Source of the DNA: Cloacimonetes bacterium UBA5210 | GTDB taxonomy: Bacteria; Cloacimonadota; Cloacimonadia; Cloacimonadales; Cloacimonadaceae | DNA length: 64,000 bases | NCBI GenBank assembly: GCA_002412625.1 | Contig: DHVK01000023.1 | Span: 62,001 to 126,000 of the forward strand | Direction: 5' to 3' | Part shown: in pieces, positions 24,586 through 32,574 of the stretch | How the letters are laid out: each line of letters opens with the position of its first letter | Numbering within the stretch: the first letter of the stretch is position 1 | The notes under the pieces: model-generated | Told to the model about the DNA's origin: nothing | Seen by the model: only the letters and a program-made list of their open reading frames with translations | Databases searched by the model: none | Position numbers and translations under genes: made by a program

Positions 24586-24840
24586 GGAGATACTTATCCT
24601 GTTTTAGTGTTAGCTGGTTCATTGCGATTGTGTATTGTAATCGCTGGAGCATACAGGAGGGGCCAACCCCTTGCAATAGCTATGGCAGCTTTGATATGAG
24701 TGGAGACGTCTGGGAATTGTGTTGGGATAGCTACACGCCCACAAGTTTCTACAAGTTTCTACCGTGTGGTACGCGGCGGTAGCTGGCTCGCAGAAGCCGT
24801 CTACCTAACGAGGGATGGTATCCCGTGGAGTTCATAACAC
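24586..24840 (+). pseudogene. Decayed FGE-sulfatase (SUMF1/EgtB-type) gene
   Basis: Fragments of the formylglycine-generating-enzyme fold are readable in order but in different frames: GDTYPV (24586-24603), a 1-nt loss, then VSWFIAIVYCNRWSIQEG (24609-24662), directly joined to NSYGSFDMSGDVWELCWD (family: NxYGLYDMxGNVWEWCxD) with the ~40 residues normally between them missing. A 10-bp tandem duplication (24741-24750 = 24751-24760) shifts the frame; removing one copy restores TPTSFYRVVRGGSW. No start or end of the gene remains. It is a remnant of a Cloacimonadota-type secreted SUMF1 protein; the region 24405-24585 and 24841-25118 shows nothing else. Confidence 0.75.
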
Positions 24841-25111
24841 ATTGACAATATATACAACTATATCCATACTATACAGCGTGTTGGACTTCACGCAGCACGA
24901 TGATCCAGAAGACCATGTTCGTGAAATTTGCATAAGCGCCGGGGCGAAGCAGTATCTATTCACCAGGATCTGCTATATGTCCATAAACCAGGGATTTCTT
25001 GGACATGTGGCGGGGGATATGTTCAGAGAATGTGGGTTTATTGCCCAAATGGCAGTGCTCCGCGTACCGATCTCTGGAGCCAAGCTCCTGATCTCTTGTT
25101 CTCGGTGTGGA

Positions 25112-25141
25112 TGAGAAAAAGGCCGACACTCGGTCGGCCTT
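25112..25141 (-). terminator. Intrinsic terminator of rpoD
   Basis: Perfect 9-bp stem (25119-25127 / 25133-25141, AAGGCCGAC) with loop ACTCG. Read on the minus strand it is followed by TTTTTC, 24 nt after the rpoD stop. Confidence 0.85.
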
Positions 25142-25164
25142 CTATATAAGTATCTGTTATTAAG

Positions 25165-26904
25165 CTACTTCACATGGAAGTTATCCAAGAACTGCTGCAA
25201 GATCGCAGCACGGCTGGGATGCCGCAGTTTCTTGAGCGCTTTATCCTCGATCTGGCGGATGCGTTCGCGGGTTACCTGGAAGATGTTGCCCACTTCTTCC
25301 AAAGTGCGGTGATAGCCGTCGTCGATGCCGAAGCGCAGGCGAATCACGCGTTCTTCGCGGGTGGTGAGGGTCTTCAGCACTTCATCCACTTGTTTTTTAA
25401 GTAAGCTGCGTTCAGCCAGGCGTTCCGGGGAGATGATGGTGCGATCCTCGATGAAGTCACCCAGGATGCTATCCTCGCTGTCGTGGCCGATCGGTTTGTC
25501 CAGCGAGACCGGTTCTTTGCTGATAGAGAGGATGTTTTTCACCTTTTCCACCGGCATATCCAGAACCTCGGAGATCTCTTCCGGATAGGGATCGCGCCCC
25601 AGCTTTTGCATCAGGCGGCGGCTGGTGCGGTTGATTTTGTTGATGGATTCGATCATGTGTACCGGGATGCGGATGGTTCTGGCCTGATCCGCGATGGCAC
25701 GGGTAATGGCCTGGCGGATCCACCAGGTGGCGTAGGTACTGAATTTGTAGCCCTTGCGATAGTCATATTTTTCCACAGCGCGCATAAGGCCGGTGTTGCC
25801 TTCCTGGATCAGATCCAGAAATTCCAAACCACGGTTATTATAGCGTTTGGCGATGCTGATCACAAGGCGCACGTTAGCTTCAATCATCTCGTTTTGAGCT
25901 TTTTCCTTGCTGCGTTCGGCACGGTCAATTTCGCGCAGCAGGAAGACCAATTCGTTGCCGGTCATCTTGGTTTCCAGCTCTACGCGGCGGATCTTACGGC
26001 GGGCGTTTTTGATCTTGCGCAGGGTTTCTACAAAGATATTGGGATCCATGTTGGTTTCGCTTTTTACTTCGTCGAAATCCTCGTCACTCTTCTTGGCACG
26101 GCGACCGTAAGTGCAGATCTCGTCGATCGTATAGCGTTTGATCTTGGTAAGTTCATTGATGGAGTTATAGCTTTCCTCGATGCGCTCTACCAGGCTGCGG
26201 ATGCGATACACCATGCGCTTGATCAGCTTATCGTTGTAGGAAAGGGTCATGAACGTATCCACCACCTGGTTGCGGAGTCTGTCGATCTCTTCCTGACGGC
26301 TGGCTGTCCCGGTGTCGTCGAAATCGCAGTTATCCAGGATGCTGCCGATCTTATCCAGCGTGTTTTCGTTTTCTTTCAGGATTTCCTTGAAGCGGTCGAT
26401 GATTTTTACATCCTGGTTCTTATCGATCCAGGTACCGATATCCACCTTGAAGATTTGGTCCAGGCGCACCCGGCGTTCCCGGTAGCGATGCAGGAAGTTA
26501 TACATTTCCCTTAGGGTTGATCCGGCTTGGAACACGTTTTTGTTGATCATCTTCTGGAAGGTCTCGATCTTCATCGCCACGCGCACTTCGCCTTCGCGAT
26601 CCAAGAGCGGCACACGCCCCATTTCGCGCAGGTACATGCGGACAGGGTCGTCATAAAACCGCTTGGTTTTAAACTTCTTGGGCGCGGCTGGTTTGCGGAC
26701 CGCGGCACCGCCTTTGGTTATGCGCTTCTCTGTCTCGTCGATAATCTCAATCCCATCCTGGGAGAGATCAAATATGATGTCATCCACCTTATCCAGAAAG
26801 AAGGGACTATTGGGCAGGATGTCGTTGATTTGTTTGAAGGTGATGTAGCCGGATTCTTTACCCAGATCCACCAGCTTTTTCAAACATTCATTGTAAGTAA
26901 TCAT
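25165..26904 (-). CDS. rpoD: RNA polymerase primary sigma factor (sigma-70, RpoD)
   Basis: 579 residues from the ATG at 26904 (AGGAG 5 nt upstream; a TTG one codon before is less likely). Region 1.1 is present at the N-terminus, region 1.2 at [11 protein letters not shown], region 2.3/2.4 at [19 protein letters not shown], region 3 at HMIESINK and region 4.2 at [20 protein letters not shown]. Shorter than E. coli RpoD (613). Last gene of the macromolecular synthesis operon, 24 nt after dnaG. The housekeeping sigma factor predicts the TTGACA/TATAAT-like promoters seen in this window. Confidence 0.97.
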   Translation of the reverse strand: MITYNECLKKLVDLGKESGYITFKQINDILPNSPFFLDKVDDIIFDLSQDGIEIIDETEKRITKGGAAVRKPAAPKKFKTKRFYDDPVRMYLREMGRVPLLDREGEVRVAMKIETFQKMINKNVFQAGSTLREMYNFLHRYRERRVRLDQIFKVDIGTWIDKNQDVKIIDRFKEILKENENTLDKIGSILDNCDFDDTGTASRQEEIDRLRNQVVDTFMTLSYNDKLIKRMVYRIRSLVERIEESYNSINELTKIKRYTIDEICTYGRRAKKSDEDFDEVKSETNMDPNIFVETLRKIKNARRKIRRVELETKMTGNELVFLLREIDRAERSKEKAQNEMIEANVRLVISIAKRYNNRGLEFLDLIQEGNTGLMRAVEKYDYRKGYKFSTYATWWIRQAITRAIADQARTIRIPVHMIESINKINRTSRRLMQKLGRDPYPEEISEVLDMPVEKVKNILSISKEPVSLDKPIGHDSEDSILGDFIEDRTIISPERLAERSLLKKQVDEVLKTLTTREERVIRLRFGIDDGYHRTLEEVGNIFQVTRERIRQIEDKALKKLRHPSRAAILQQFLDNFHVK

Positions 26905-26928
26905 CAATGCTCCTTGGCATAAAGCTCT

Positions 26929-28653
26929 CTAAAAGAGTACTTTGTTAACGACCCGCTTGGTCATCCGTCGATACTCGCGGGAAAGCGATTCCTTCTGCTT
27001 GAGGAGTTCCAGATTGTCGGAATCCTGCACGATTGCCTTATCCAAGGCCTCCAGATCCCGCATCAGTTTGCGCAATTTCAGGTCTTTGATAATCCCTGAA
27101 AGGCTCACCTGCTGCAAATCCTCAAACAGAAGCTCAGCCATGCTGTTCTTGATTTCGTTGTTCTCGATGTTATCCAAAAGGGCTGCCGTGTCCCACTTCG
27201 GCATATTCCGCAATCTCTGCAGCAGAAAAGTGAAGAGATTACGATAGGGCTTAATAGTAAAATAATCCGGCGCAAGCTCACTGGCAAGAAGATTATAGCT
27301 TTCTTCGTCTTTTAAAGCGAGACTGAGGGCCATGCGCTCCTGGGGGATATCGTGAACCTTGGCTTCCACGACAGTTGGTTCCGGCGCGCTATACCTGGTG
27401 CTGCTGCGCCTTAGTGACGAGAGCAGAGCATCTTCGCTGATTCCGAAGGCGTTGGCAATGTCCTTGACAAACAGCTCTTTCTGGATCGGATCATCCAAGT
27501 TGCGCAGTGCATCCAGCAGCATGTCGATCCGCTCTTTGGGCGGCTCCGGGATCATCTCGCTGGAAGCCATAAAGGGAATGATCTCCGGCGCGCTACTAAT
27601 GCGATCGGTCAAATCTTCCGCCCCAAACTTCAAGAGCAGACTATCCGGATCTTCGCCTTCCGGAAGCGCAACAATGCGCACCCGCATCCCCCGCGAAAGG
27701 CACAACAGCCCACCCCGGATGGCGGCTTTGATGCCCGCGCCATCGCCATCATAGAGCAGCACCGTATTGCGGGAAAAGCGGTTCAGCAGCAGCACCTGAT
27801 CTTCGGTGAGAGCTGTCCCCAGGCTAGCCACGGCGTTCAGAAAGCCATATTCATAGAGCCGCAGGAAGTCGAAGTAACCCTCACAGACCAAAGAATAATC
27901 CTGCTTGCTGATATTGTATTTTGTTTTGAAGAGCCCGTACAGTTCCTTGCCCTTGGTATAAAGCTCGGTGCCGGGTGAGTTCATGTACTTCCCGGTATTG
28001 TCCTTGGCTTCCATGATTCTGCCGCCAAACGCGATCACTTCTCCGGTATTGTTATGAATCGGGAACATCAGGCGGTCGCGGAAAAGATCGGTCAGCGCGC
28101 CGGAGTATTCGCCGAAAAGCCCGCTCAGCTTCAAAAGATCCACTCCGTAGCCTTCTTTAAGCAGATGGCTCAACAGCGCGCGGTTGGAAGACATGGCATA
28201 GCCAAGCTGCAGTTCATTGGCGGTTTGCGGAGAAAACTTGCGGCCGGTGAGATAGTCCAGCGCGTTTTCGCCATGGTTGAACAGACAGTCAGTGAAGAAT
28301 TCGCCGGCGCTTTGATACACTTGCAGAAGCTGCTGCCGCCGGGTGGAAACCACTTTACTGCGCTCATGTTCCGGGACCGTGATGCCCACTCTGAGAGCCA
28401 GTTTTTTCACCGCTTCAATGAAGCTGAGTTTTTCATAGTCCTGAACAAAGGTATAGACGTTGCCGGCCTTGCCGCAGGCAAAACACTTAAAGATCTGCTT
28501 GGGCTGGCTGACATACATGGAAGGACGCGTATCGTTGTGAAAGGGGCACACCCCACGCCAGTTCGAACCCACGTGCTTCAGCGGGACGTAGGTCTGGATT
28601 ACGTCCACAATGTCGTTAGCGTCGCGTATTTGGTCGATCAGGCTGTTTTCCAA
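26929..28653 (-). CDS. dnaG: DNA primase DnaG
   Basis: 574 residues from a TTG start with AAGGAAG upstream, 9 nt after mutS2. The N-terminal zinc ribbon has C36, H39, C57 and C60 (GVCPFHND, KCFACGKAG). The catalytic TOPRIM core shows VCEGYFD and LLYDGDGAG with the metal-binding Asp residues. A C-terminal helicase-interaction part follows. Makes RNA primers for replication together with the replicative helicase. Usual length is ~580-600. Confidence 0.96.
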   Translation of the reverse strand: MENSLIDQIRDANDIVDVIQTYVPLKHVGSNWRGVCPFHNDTRPSMYVSQPKQIFKCFACGKAGNVYTFVQDYEKLSFIEAVKKLALRVGITVPEHERSKVVSTRRQQLLQVYQSAGEFFTDCLFNHGENALDYLTGRKFSPQTANELQLGYAMSSNRALLSHLLKEGYGVDLLKLSGLFGEYSGALTDLFRDRLMFPIHNNTGEVIAFGGRIMEAKDNTGKYMNSPGTELYTKGKELYGLFKTKYNISKQDYSLVCEGYFDFLRLYEYGFLNAVASLGTALTEDQVLLLNRFSRNTVLLYDGDGAGIKAAIRGGLLCLSRGMRVRIVALPEGEDPDSLLLKFGAEDLTDRISSAPEIIPFMASSEMIPEPPKERIDMLLDALRNLDDPIQKELFVKDIANAFGISEDALLSSLRRSSTRYSAPEPTVVEAKVHDIPQERMALSLALKDEESYNLLASELAPDYFTIKPYRNLFTFLLQRLRNMPKWDTAALLDNIENNEIKNSMAELLFEDLQQVSLSGIIKDLKLRKLMRDLEALDKAIVQDSDNLELLKQKESLSREYRRMTKRVVNKVLF

Positions 28654-28662
28654 TCTGCTTCC

Positions 28663-31008
28663 TTACAATTTTACCACCGTGACTCCACTGCCCCCTTCAA
28701 AGATGGGCGGAGTCTCGATGCCTTTCACGGTCTTTTTGCGGGAAAGATAATCCCGCACTTTGGCTCTCAGTGCGCCGGTGCCCTTGCCATGCACAATGCG
28801 CAGGGTACCAAGGCCGCTGAGGGCCGCGTTATCCAAAAATTCGTCGATCAGGGGCATTGCTTCATCGAAGGTCAGCCCCAAAAGTTTTAGCTCGGTCTGC
28901 GCCTTCGGGATCGCCCTGCTGGTGGCAAAGGGAACTACCGGCTCGCTCTCTTCCCGGGACAAGCGGTAAAGGCTGCTCAGTTTAGTTTTGAAGCTGATGC
29001 CGTTCATATCCACCGTGGCCTGCTTGCCGTTGATGGAGAGAATCACCGCTTCGGCCTCAAAATCCGCCACCCACACGCGTTGACCGGATTTGGGCTGCTC
29101 CAGCTTCTGCAAGCCTTCGCTGTTGGTCTTTCTCAGTTCTTGCGAAAGCTGATCGGATTGCACTGCTATATCTTGCAATTTTCTTTCCGAAAGCCGTTTA
29201 CGTTCTTCTTTATCCAGGGTTTTCAGTTCGTTTAGTTCGCGATTATACATCTTTTGCACATCGATCAGTTCAAACTGCATCTCTTTCAGGTGCTTCTGCC
29301 TTCTGGCTTTCAGCTCTGCCTGCCATTCTTTTTCCCGGTTGTCCAGCTCCAGGAGCCGGCTTTCCAGGTTGCGGGTCTTCAGTTCAAACTGATAAGTGGC
29401 TTGGCCCAGCTCTTTTTTCTGATCCTGAAGCTTTTTGATCAATGTGCTGAATTCCAGGTTTTGGCTGCCTGCCAGTTGACGGGCACGCTCGATCATGCGC
29501 TGATCAATCCCCAGGGACGCCGCCACTTCGATGGCAAAGCTATCTCCGGGAATGCCGATATTGAAGTGATAGGTGGGCACCAGCGAGCGCATATCAAACT
29601 GCATGGAGGCGTTCACACAACGCGGATGCGATTCCGCGAAAACTTTTAGCGCAGTATAGTGGGTGGTCACGATGCCCTTCACGCCGGATTCGGTGAGGCG
29701 TTCCAAAATCGCCTGCGCCAACGCGGAACCTTGTTGCGGATCAGTTGCGGCACCGATTTCATCGATCAGCACCAAACTGCTCTGCCCCGCTTGCGAGACC
29801 ATCCTGCCGATCTTATCCAGGTGTGAACTGAAGGTGGAAAGCGCGTTTTCGATGGATTGATCGTCCCCGATATCCGCCAACACCTGTGTGAAACAGCCGA
29901 TTTCGCTATCCTCATCCGCCGGCACTGTCAGCCCGGACATCGCCATCAGAGCGATCAGGCCCACGGCCTTCATCAGCACTGTTTTACCGCCGGTATTGGG
30001 TCCGCTGAGGATCAACAAGTTATAGTTCTGCCCCAGATTCAGGTTGAAAGGAATAACCTTGTGAAAGCCGTTTTTCCCCTCTTCATTGATCTTTTTCAGG
30101 ATCAAGAGCGGATGTCGGGCACCCTGCAGGTTCAATACCGGGTCTTCCCGCATCACCGGAACCTTCGCCCGGATGCTGTTTGTCAGGCGTCCCGCGGCAA
30201 AGAGATAATCCAGCCGGGAAAGCAGCTTCTGGTTTTGCATCAGTTCCCGCTTGCGCTCTCGGATGGACTGTGAAAATTCGCTCAGAATGCGGTAGATCTC
30301 CCGCTTTTCTTCTTCTTTCAGCAGATGTAGTTCGTTATTCATCGGCACGACCTGCGCCGGTTCGATAAACACGGTGGATTTGCTGCCGGAGCGGCTCTGC
30401 ACTATGCCCGGCACGAATGCCGCGGCGGATTCCTTCACCGGAATCACAAAGCGATCATCCCGCTGGGTAACAAACTTTTCTTGCAGAAAGCTCTCCATTC
30501 GGGGCTCTGCCAGCAAGTTCTGCATCGTGCGCTGAATCTTGCCCCGCATGGCGTTGATATTGCGGCGGATGCTGGTCAACTGCGGAGAAGCGCTATCCAA
30601 CACCTCACCTTCCGGATCGAAGATACGCAAAAAGCCCAAGCGCACAAAGGGCAGAGCGCTCATCCGTTTCACGATCTTTTCCGCCAGGGGAAGTTCTTCA
30701 AAAGCCTTTACTGCTTCACTGAGCATCGTGCCCAGTTCGGCGTTCAGGGAGATTTCCTGCAGCTCCTCAAAGTCAAAGACTCCGTTGCTGCCATCTTCAA
30801 AGAGGGCAGAGATATCCGAGAGCTCGGCAAAGCTATATTCGATCCCGCTTTCCAGTGCTTGCTGAAACTCCCAGATGAGCTTTTGGGATTCCCGCATAGC
30901 AGAGATATCTTTCAGCACACCCAGCTTGCCCACTTCGCCTTTTCCCAGCTCACTATGGCAACGCTGTGCCAGATTGGCCAGCAAAAGAGTATATTCCAGG
31001 TCCGTCAT
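28663..31008 (-). CDS. mutS2: MutS2 family endonuclease/ribosome-rescue ATPase
   Basis: 781 residues. MutS core and clamp domains, Walker A GPNTGGKTVL, Walker B SLVLIDEIGAATDP, a long charged coiled coil (~510-620) and a C-terminal Smr nuclease domain (LRIVHGKGTGALRAKV). No mismatch-recognition domain, which separates MutS2 from MutS. Known roles are suppression of recombination and, in Bacillus, splitting of collided ribosomes. Start overlaps the cvpA stop by 1 nt (TAATG). Its place between rpsU and dnaG is unusual. Confidence 0.95.
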   Translation of the reverse strand: MTDLEYTLLLANLAQRCHSELGKGEVGKLGVLKDISAMRESQKLIWEFQQALESGIEYSFAELSDISALFEDGSNGVFDFEELQEISLNAELGTMLSEAVKAFEELPLAEKIVKRMSALPFVRLGFLRIFDPEGEVLDSASPQLTSIRRNINAMRGKIQRTMQNLLAEPRMESFLQEKFVTQRDDRFVIPVKESAAAFVPGIVQSRSGSKSTVFIEPAQVVPMNNELHLLKEEEKREIYRILSEFSQSIRERKRELMQNQKLLSRLDYLFAAGRLTNSIRAKVPVMREDPVLNLQGARHPLLILKKINEEGKNGFHKVIPFNLNLGQNYNLLILSGPNTGGKTVLMKAVGLIALMAMSGLTVPADEDSEIGCFTQVLADIGDDQSIENALSTFSSHLDKIGRMVSQAGQSSLVLIDEIGAATDPQQGSALAQAILERLTESGVKGIVTTHYTALKVFAESHPRCVNASMQFDMRSLVPTYHFNIGIPGDSFAIEVAASLGIDQRMIERARQLAGSQNLEFSTLIKKLQDQKKELGQATYQFELKTRNLESRLLELDNREKEWQAELKARRQKHLKEMQFELIDVQKMYNRELNELKTLDKEERKRLSERKLQDIAVQSDQLSQELRKTNSEGLQKLEQPKSGQRVWVADFEAEAVILSINGKQATVDMNGISFKTKLSSLYRLSREESEPVVPFATSRAIPKAQTELKLLGLTFDEAMPLIDEFLDNAALSGLGTLRIVHGKGTGALRAKVRDYLSRKKTVKGIETPPIFEGGSGVTVVKL

Positions 31009-31541
31009 TAGTCTTCTGTATCCCGGTTTTTTAGGAACTCCGGCATCTTGATATATTTCATCCTATTCTTCAGGTTTAGCTTGGCAAAGAGATCTTCTTT
31101 CAGTTGCTCCACTCCCACATACACTCTGTGGTTCTCACCATCTTTCAAGGGATCCGAGATTTTGGGCATATAATCCATCAGTACGGAAAAGATGATCACC
31201 AGGATCAGTCCGTTCAGAAAGCCCAATATCGCGCCCAGAGTCCGGTTTAGCCAAGAAAGGTTCAGGGCTTTGATGAAGCGATCCAGAATCCAGACTACAA
31301 AGCGGACTACTACCACGATCAGGACCAGAATCAGGAAGATGGCGATTACTGCGGAAAGTGTCTTGCCATGCCCATACTTCAGCATCAGTTGATTTGCCAA
31401 TAGCGGATAGTAGTGCCCTACCAAAAGGAACGCCAGTATAGCTCCGGCAAACTGAACCACTGCTCCCGCCAGCCCGCGTCTGAATCCCACAATTGCAAAG
31501 ATCAGTAGAACTGCCAGTATGCTCCAGTCAATCACGCCCAT
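31008..31541 (-). CDS. cvpA: CvpA family membrane protein
   Basis: 177 residues with four predicted membrane helices (starts MGVIDWSILAVLLIFAIVG; GFRRGLAGAVVQFAG is typical of CvpA). GGGAGA lies upstream. The C-terminal ~45 residues are soluble. CvpA proteins affect envelope integrity and colicin V export in E. coli; exact function is unclear. First gene after the attenuator-like hairpin that follows rpsU; mutS2 is coupled to it. Confidence 0.85.
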   Translation of the reverse strand: MGVIDWSILAVLLIFAIVGFRRGLAGAVVQFAGAILAFLLVGHYYPLLANQLMLKYGHGKTLSAVIAIFLILVLIVVVVRFVVWILDRFIKALNLSWLNRTLGAILGFLNGLILVIIFSVLMDYMPKISDPLKDGENHRVYVGVEQLKEDLFAKLNLKNRMKYIKMPEFLKNRDTED

Positions 31542-31560
31542 GGTGTTCTCCCTTTTGCCA

Positions 31561-31599
31561 GAAAAAGCATACAGGGATGCTTTTTAATGATCCCTGTAT
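31561..31599 (-). terminator. Terminator/attenuator between rpsU and cvpA
   Basis: 10-bp perfect stem (ATACAGGGAT at 31569-31578 with its complement at 31590-31599), 11-nt loop, followed on the minus strand by GCTTTTTC. A second hairpin (AATAAAGCT, 31617-31625 / 31629-31637) contains the rpsU stop codon. Together they would set the ratio of S21 to the downstream cvpA-mutS2-dnaG-rpoD transcript. Confidence 0.7.
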
Positions 31600-31632
31600 A
31601 CAAGTATTATAATTCGAATAAAGCTTGGAGCT

Positions 31633-31839
31633 TTATTTCAGGTAACGTTGCATACGACGCTGAATTTTCAGCATCTTGCGACGTGCGGCGTTGGCTTCGC
31701 GTTTCTTCTTTACGCTGGGCTTTTCGTAGGCCTGATGCTTCTTTATTTCCGAAAGAATTGCGGCTTTTTCGCATTTCTTTTTAAAGCGCTTCAAGAGATA
31801 ATCGAAGGACTCGTTGTCTTTAGCTACGACTGTCGGCAA
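31633..31839 (-). CDS. rpsU: Ribosomal protein bS21
   Basis: 68 residues, TTG start with GGTGG about 8 nt upstream. Begins [20 protein letters not shown] and has the basic C-terminus ([20 protein letters not shown]) of S21, which binds the 30S platform near the anti-Shine-Dalgarno. Head of the rpsU-(cvpA-mutS2)-dnaG-rpoD operon. Confidence 0.95.
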   Translation of the reverse strand: MPTVVAKDNESFDYLLKRFKKKCEKAAILSEIKKHQAYEKPSVKKKREANAARRKMLKIQRRMQRYLK

Positions 31840-32213
31840 TCAAATCACCACCTTTTGTTTATAATTTAAGAAATGCCAATTTCTTGCATACCTCATTTGT
31901 GTCAAGTAAGAAATGCTTGCGCAATGAATTATCCGCTTGAGAAAAAAAGCATTGCTATCCGGAGTCAGGGAATTCTGCCAACCGCTTTCTCCCGCTTAGG
32001 AAAGCAAACGGCGCGGCAAGCAGGGTGATGGATTAGGGGCTAGCAGATTCGATTGTAGGATTTGGGATGGCTGTTGGGGAGGCAATTTTCTACCTGCCAT
32101 AAAGGTCGGAGATCTTTTTGCCAGACGCGTCATCCTGACGTGTAGAAAAGGCTTCCAGCCGCTTCTTCCTCCCGCCAGCCCAGAGGTGACCGCCCGGATT
32201 ATGTGCGCCTAAC
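31840..32213. other. Intergenic region with rpsU leader
   Basis: On the minus strand TTGACA lies at 31899-31904, 60 nt before rpsU, with no good -10 at the usual distance. GCATTTCTTA occurs twice on that strand (31909-31918 and 31866-31875), the inner copy forming a 7-bp hairpin (AAGAAAT/ATTTCTT). No gene was seen in 31930-32213. Confidence 0.45.
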
Positions 32214-32426
32214 TTATCTTGTATGGCATCCTGGGCAACAGTGTTTGCAGCCATCAATTATGTATGATGCATGCTTAAATTTGGCATTTTCAACCGCTTC
32301 ATGGCAGTTACTAAAGAATCCCAGGTATTCTGGCCTGCTGACCAATTTTAGCCATTTACAGCCTTCAGCATGGACTTCATGTTCTCCGGTTGATTGAGGG
32401 GTTAGGTTAAGATAGTACTTTGGCAT
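32214..32426 (-). CDS. Small Cys/His-rich conserved protein
   Basis: 70 residues. GAGGAG lies 7 nt before the ATG, and a strong promoter is found at 32477-32504. Features: MPKYYLNLTPQ start, HEVHAEGCKWL, then CKHCCPGCHT at the end. I recognise the pattern of a widespread family of ~60-residue proteins with HxxGC..L and a C-terminal Cys cluster, function unknown; the Cys/His set could bind zinc. Monocistronic by context. Confidence 0.75.
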   Translation of the reverse strand: MPKYYLNLTPQSTGEHEVHAEGCKWLKLVSRPEYLGFFSNCHEAVENAKFKHASYIIDGCKHCCPGCHTR

Positions 32427-32476
32427 TTTGTTTCTCCTCTGTGTTCATAAATTTATATTTTTCGAACGTGAGGACA

Positions 32477-32504
32477 AGTATATATTGCGTTAGCTCAATG
32501 TCAA
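32477..32504 (-). promoter_or_regulatory. Sigma-70 promoter of the small Cys-rich gene
   Basis: Minus strand TTGACA (32499-32504), 16-bp spacer, TATACT (32477-32482). Predicted start near 32470, about 45 nt before the ATG. Confidence 0.75.
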
Positions 32505-32574
32505 GTTATTATTTCACATCACGGCAAACATTCAAGCATTGAACACATTTCGAACAGTAATTGGCAAGGTGTAT

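Noticed and set aside
24815..25114. 99-codon plus-strand frame after the FGE pseudogene
   Set aside because: No ribosome-binding site or recognisable family, and its start lies within the pseudogene remnant.
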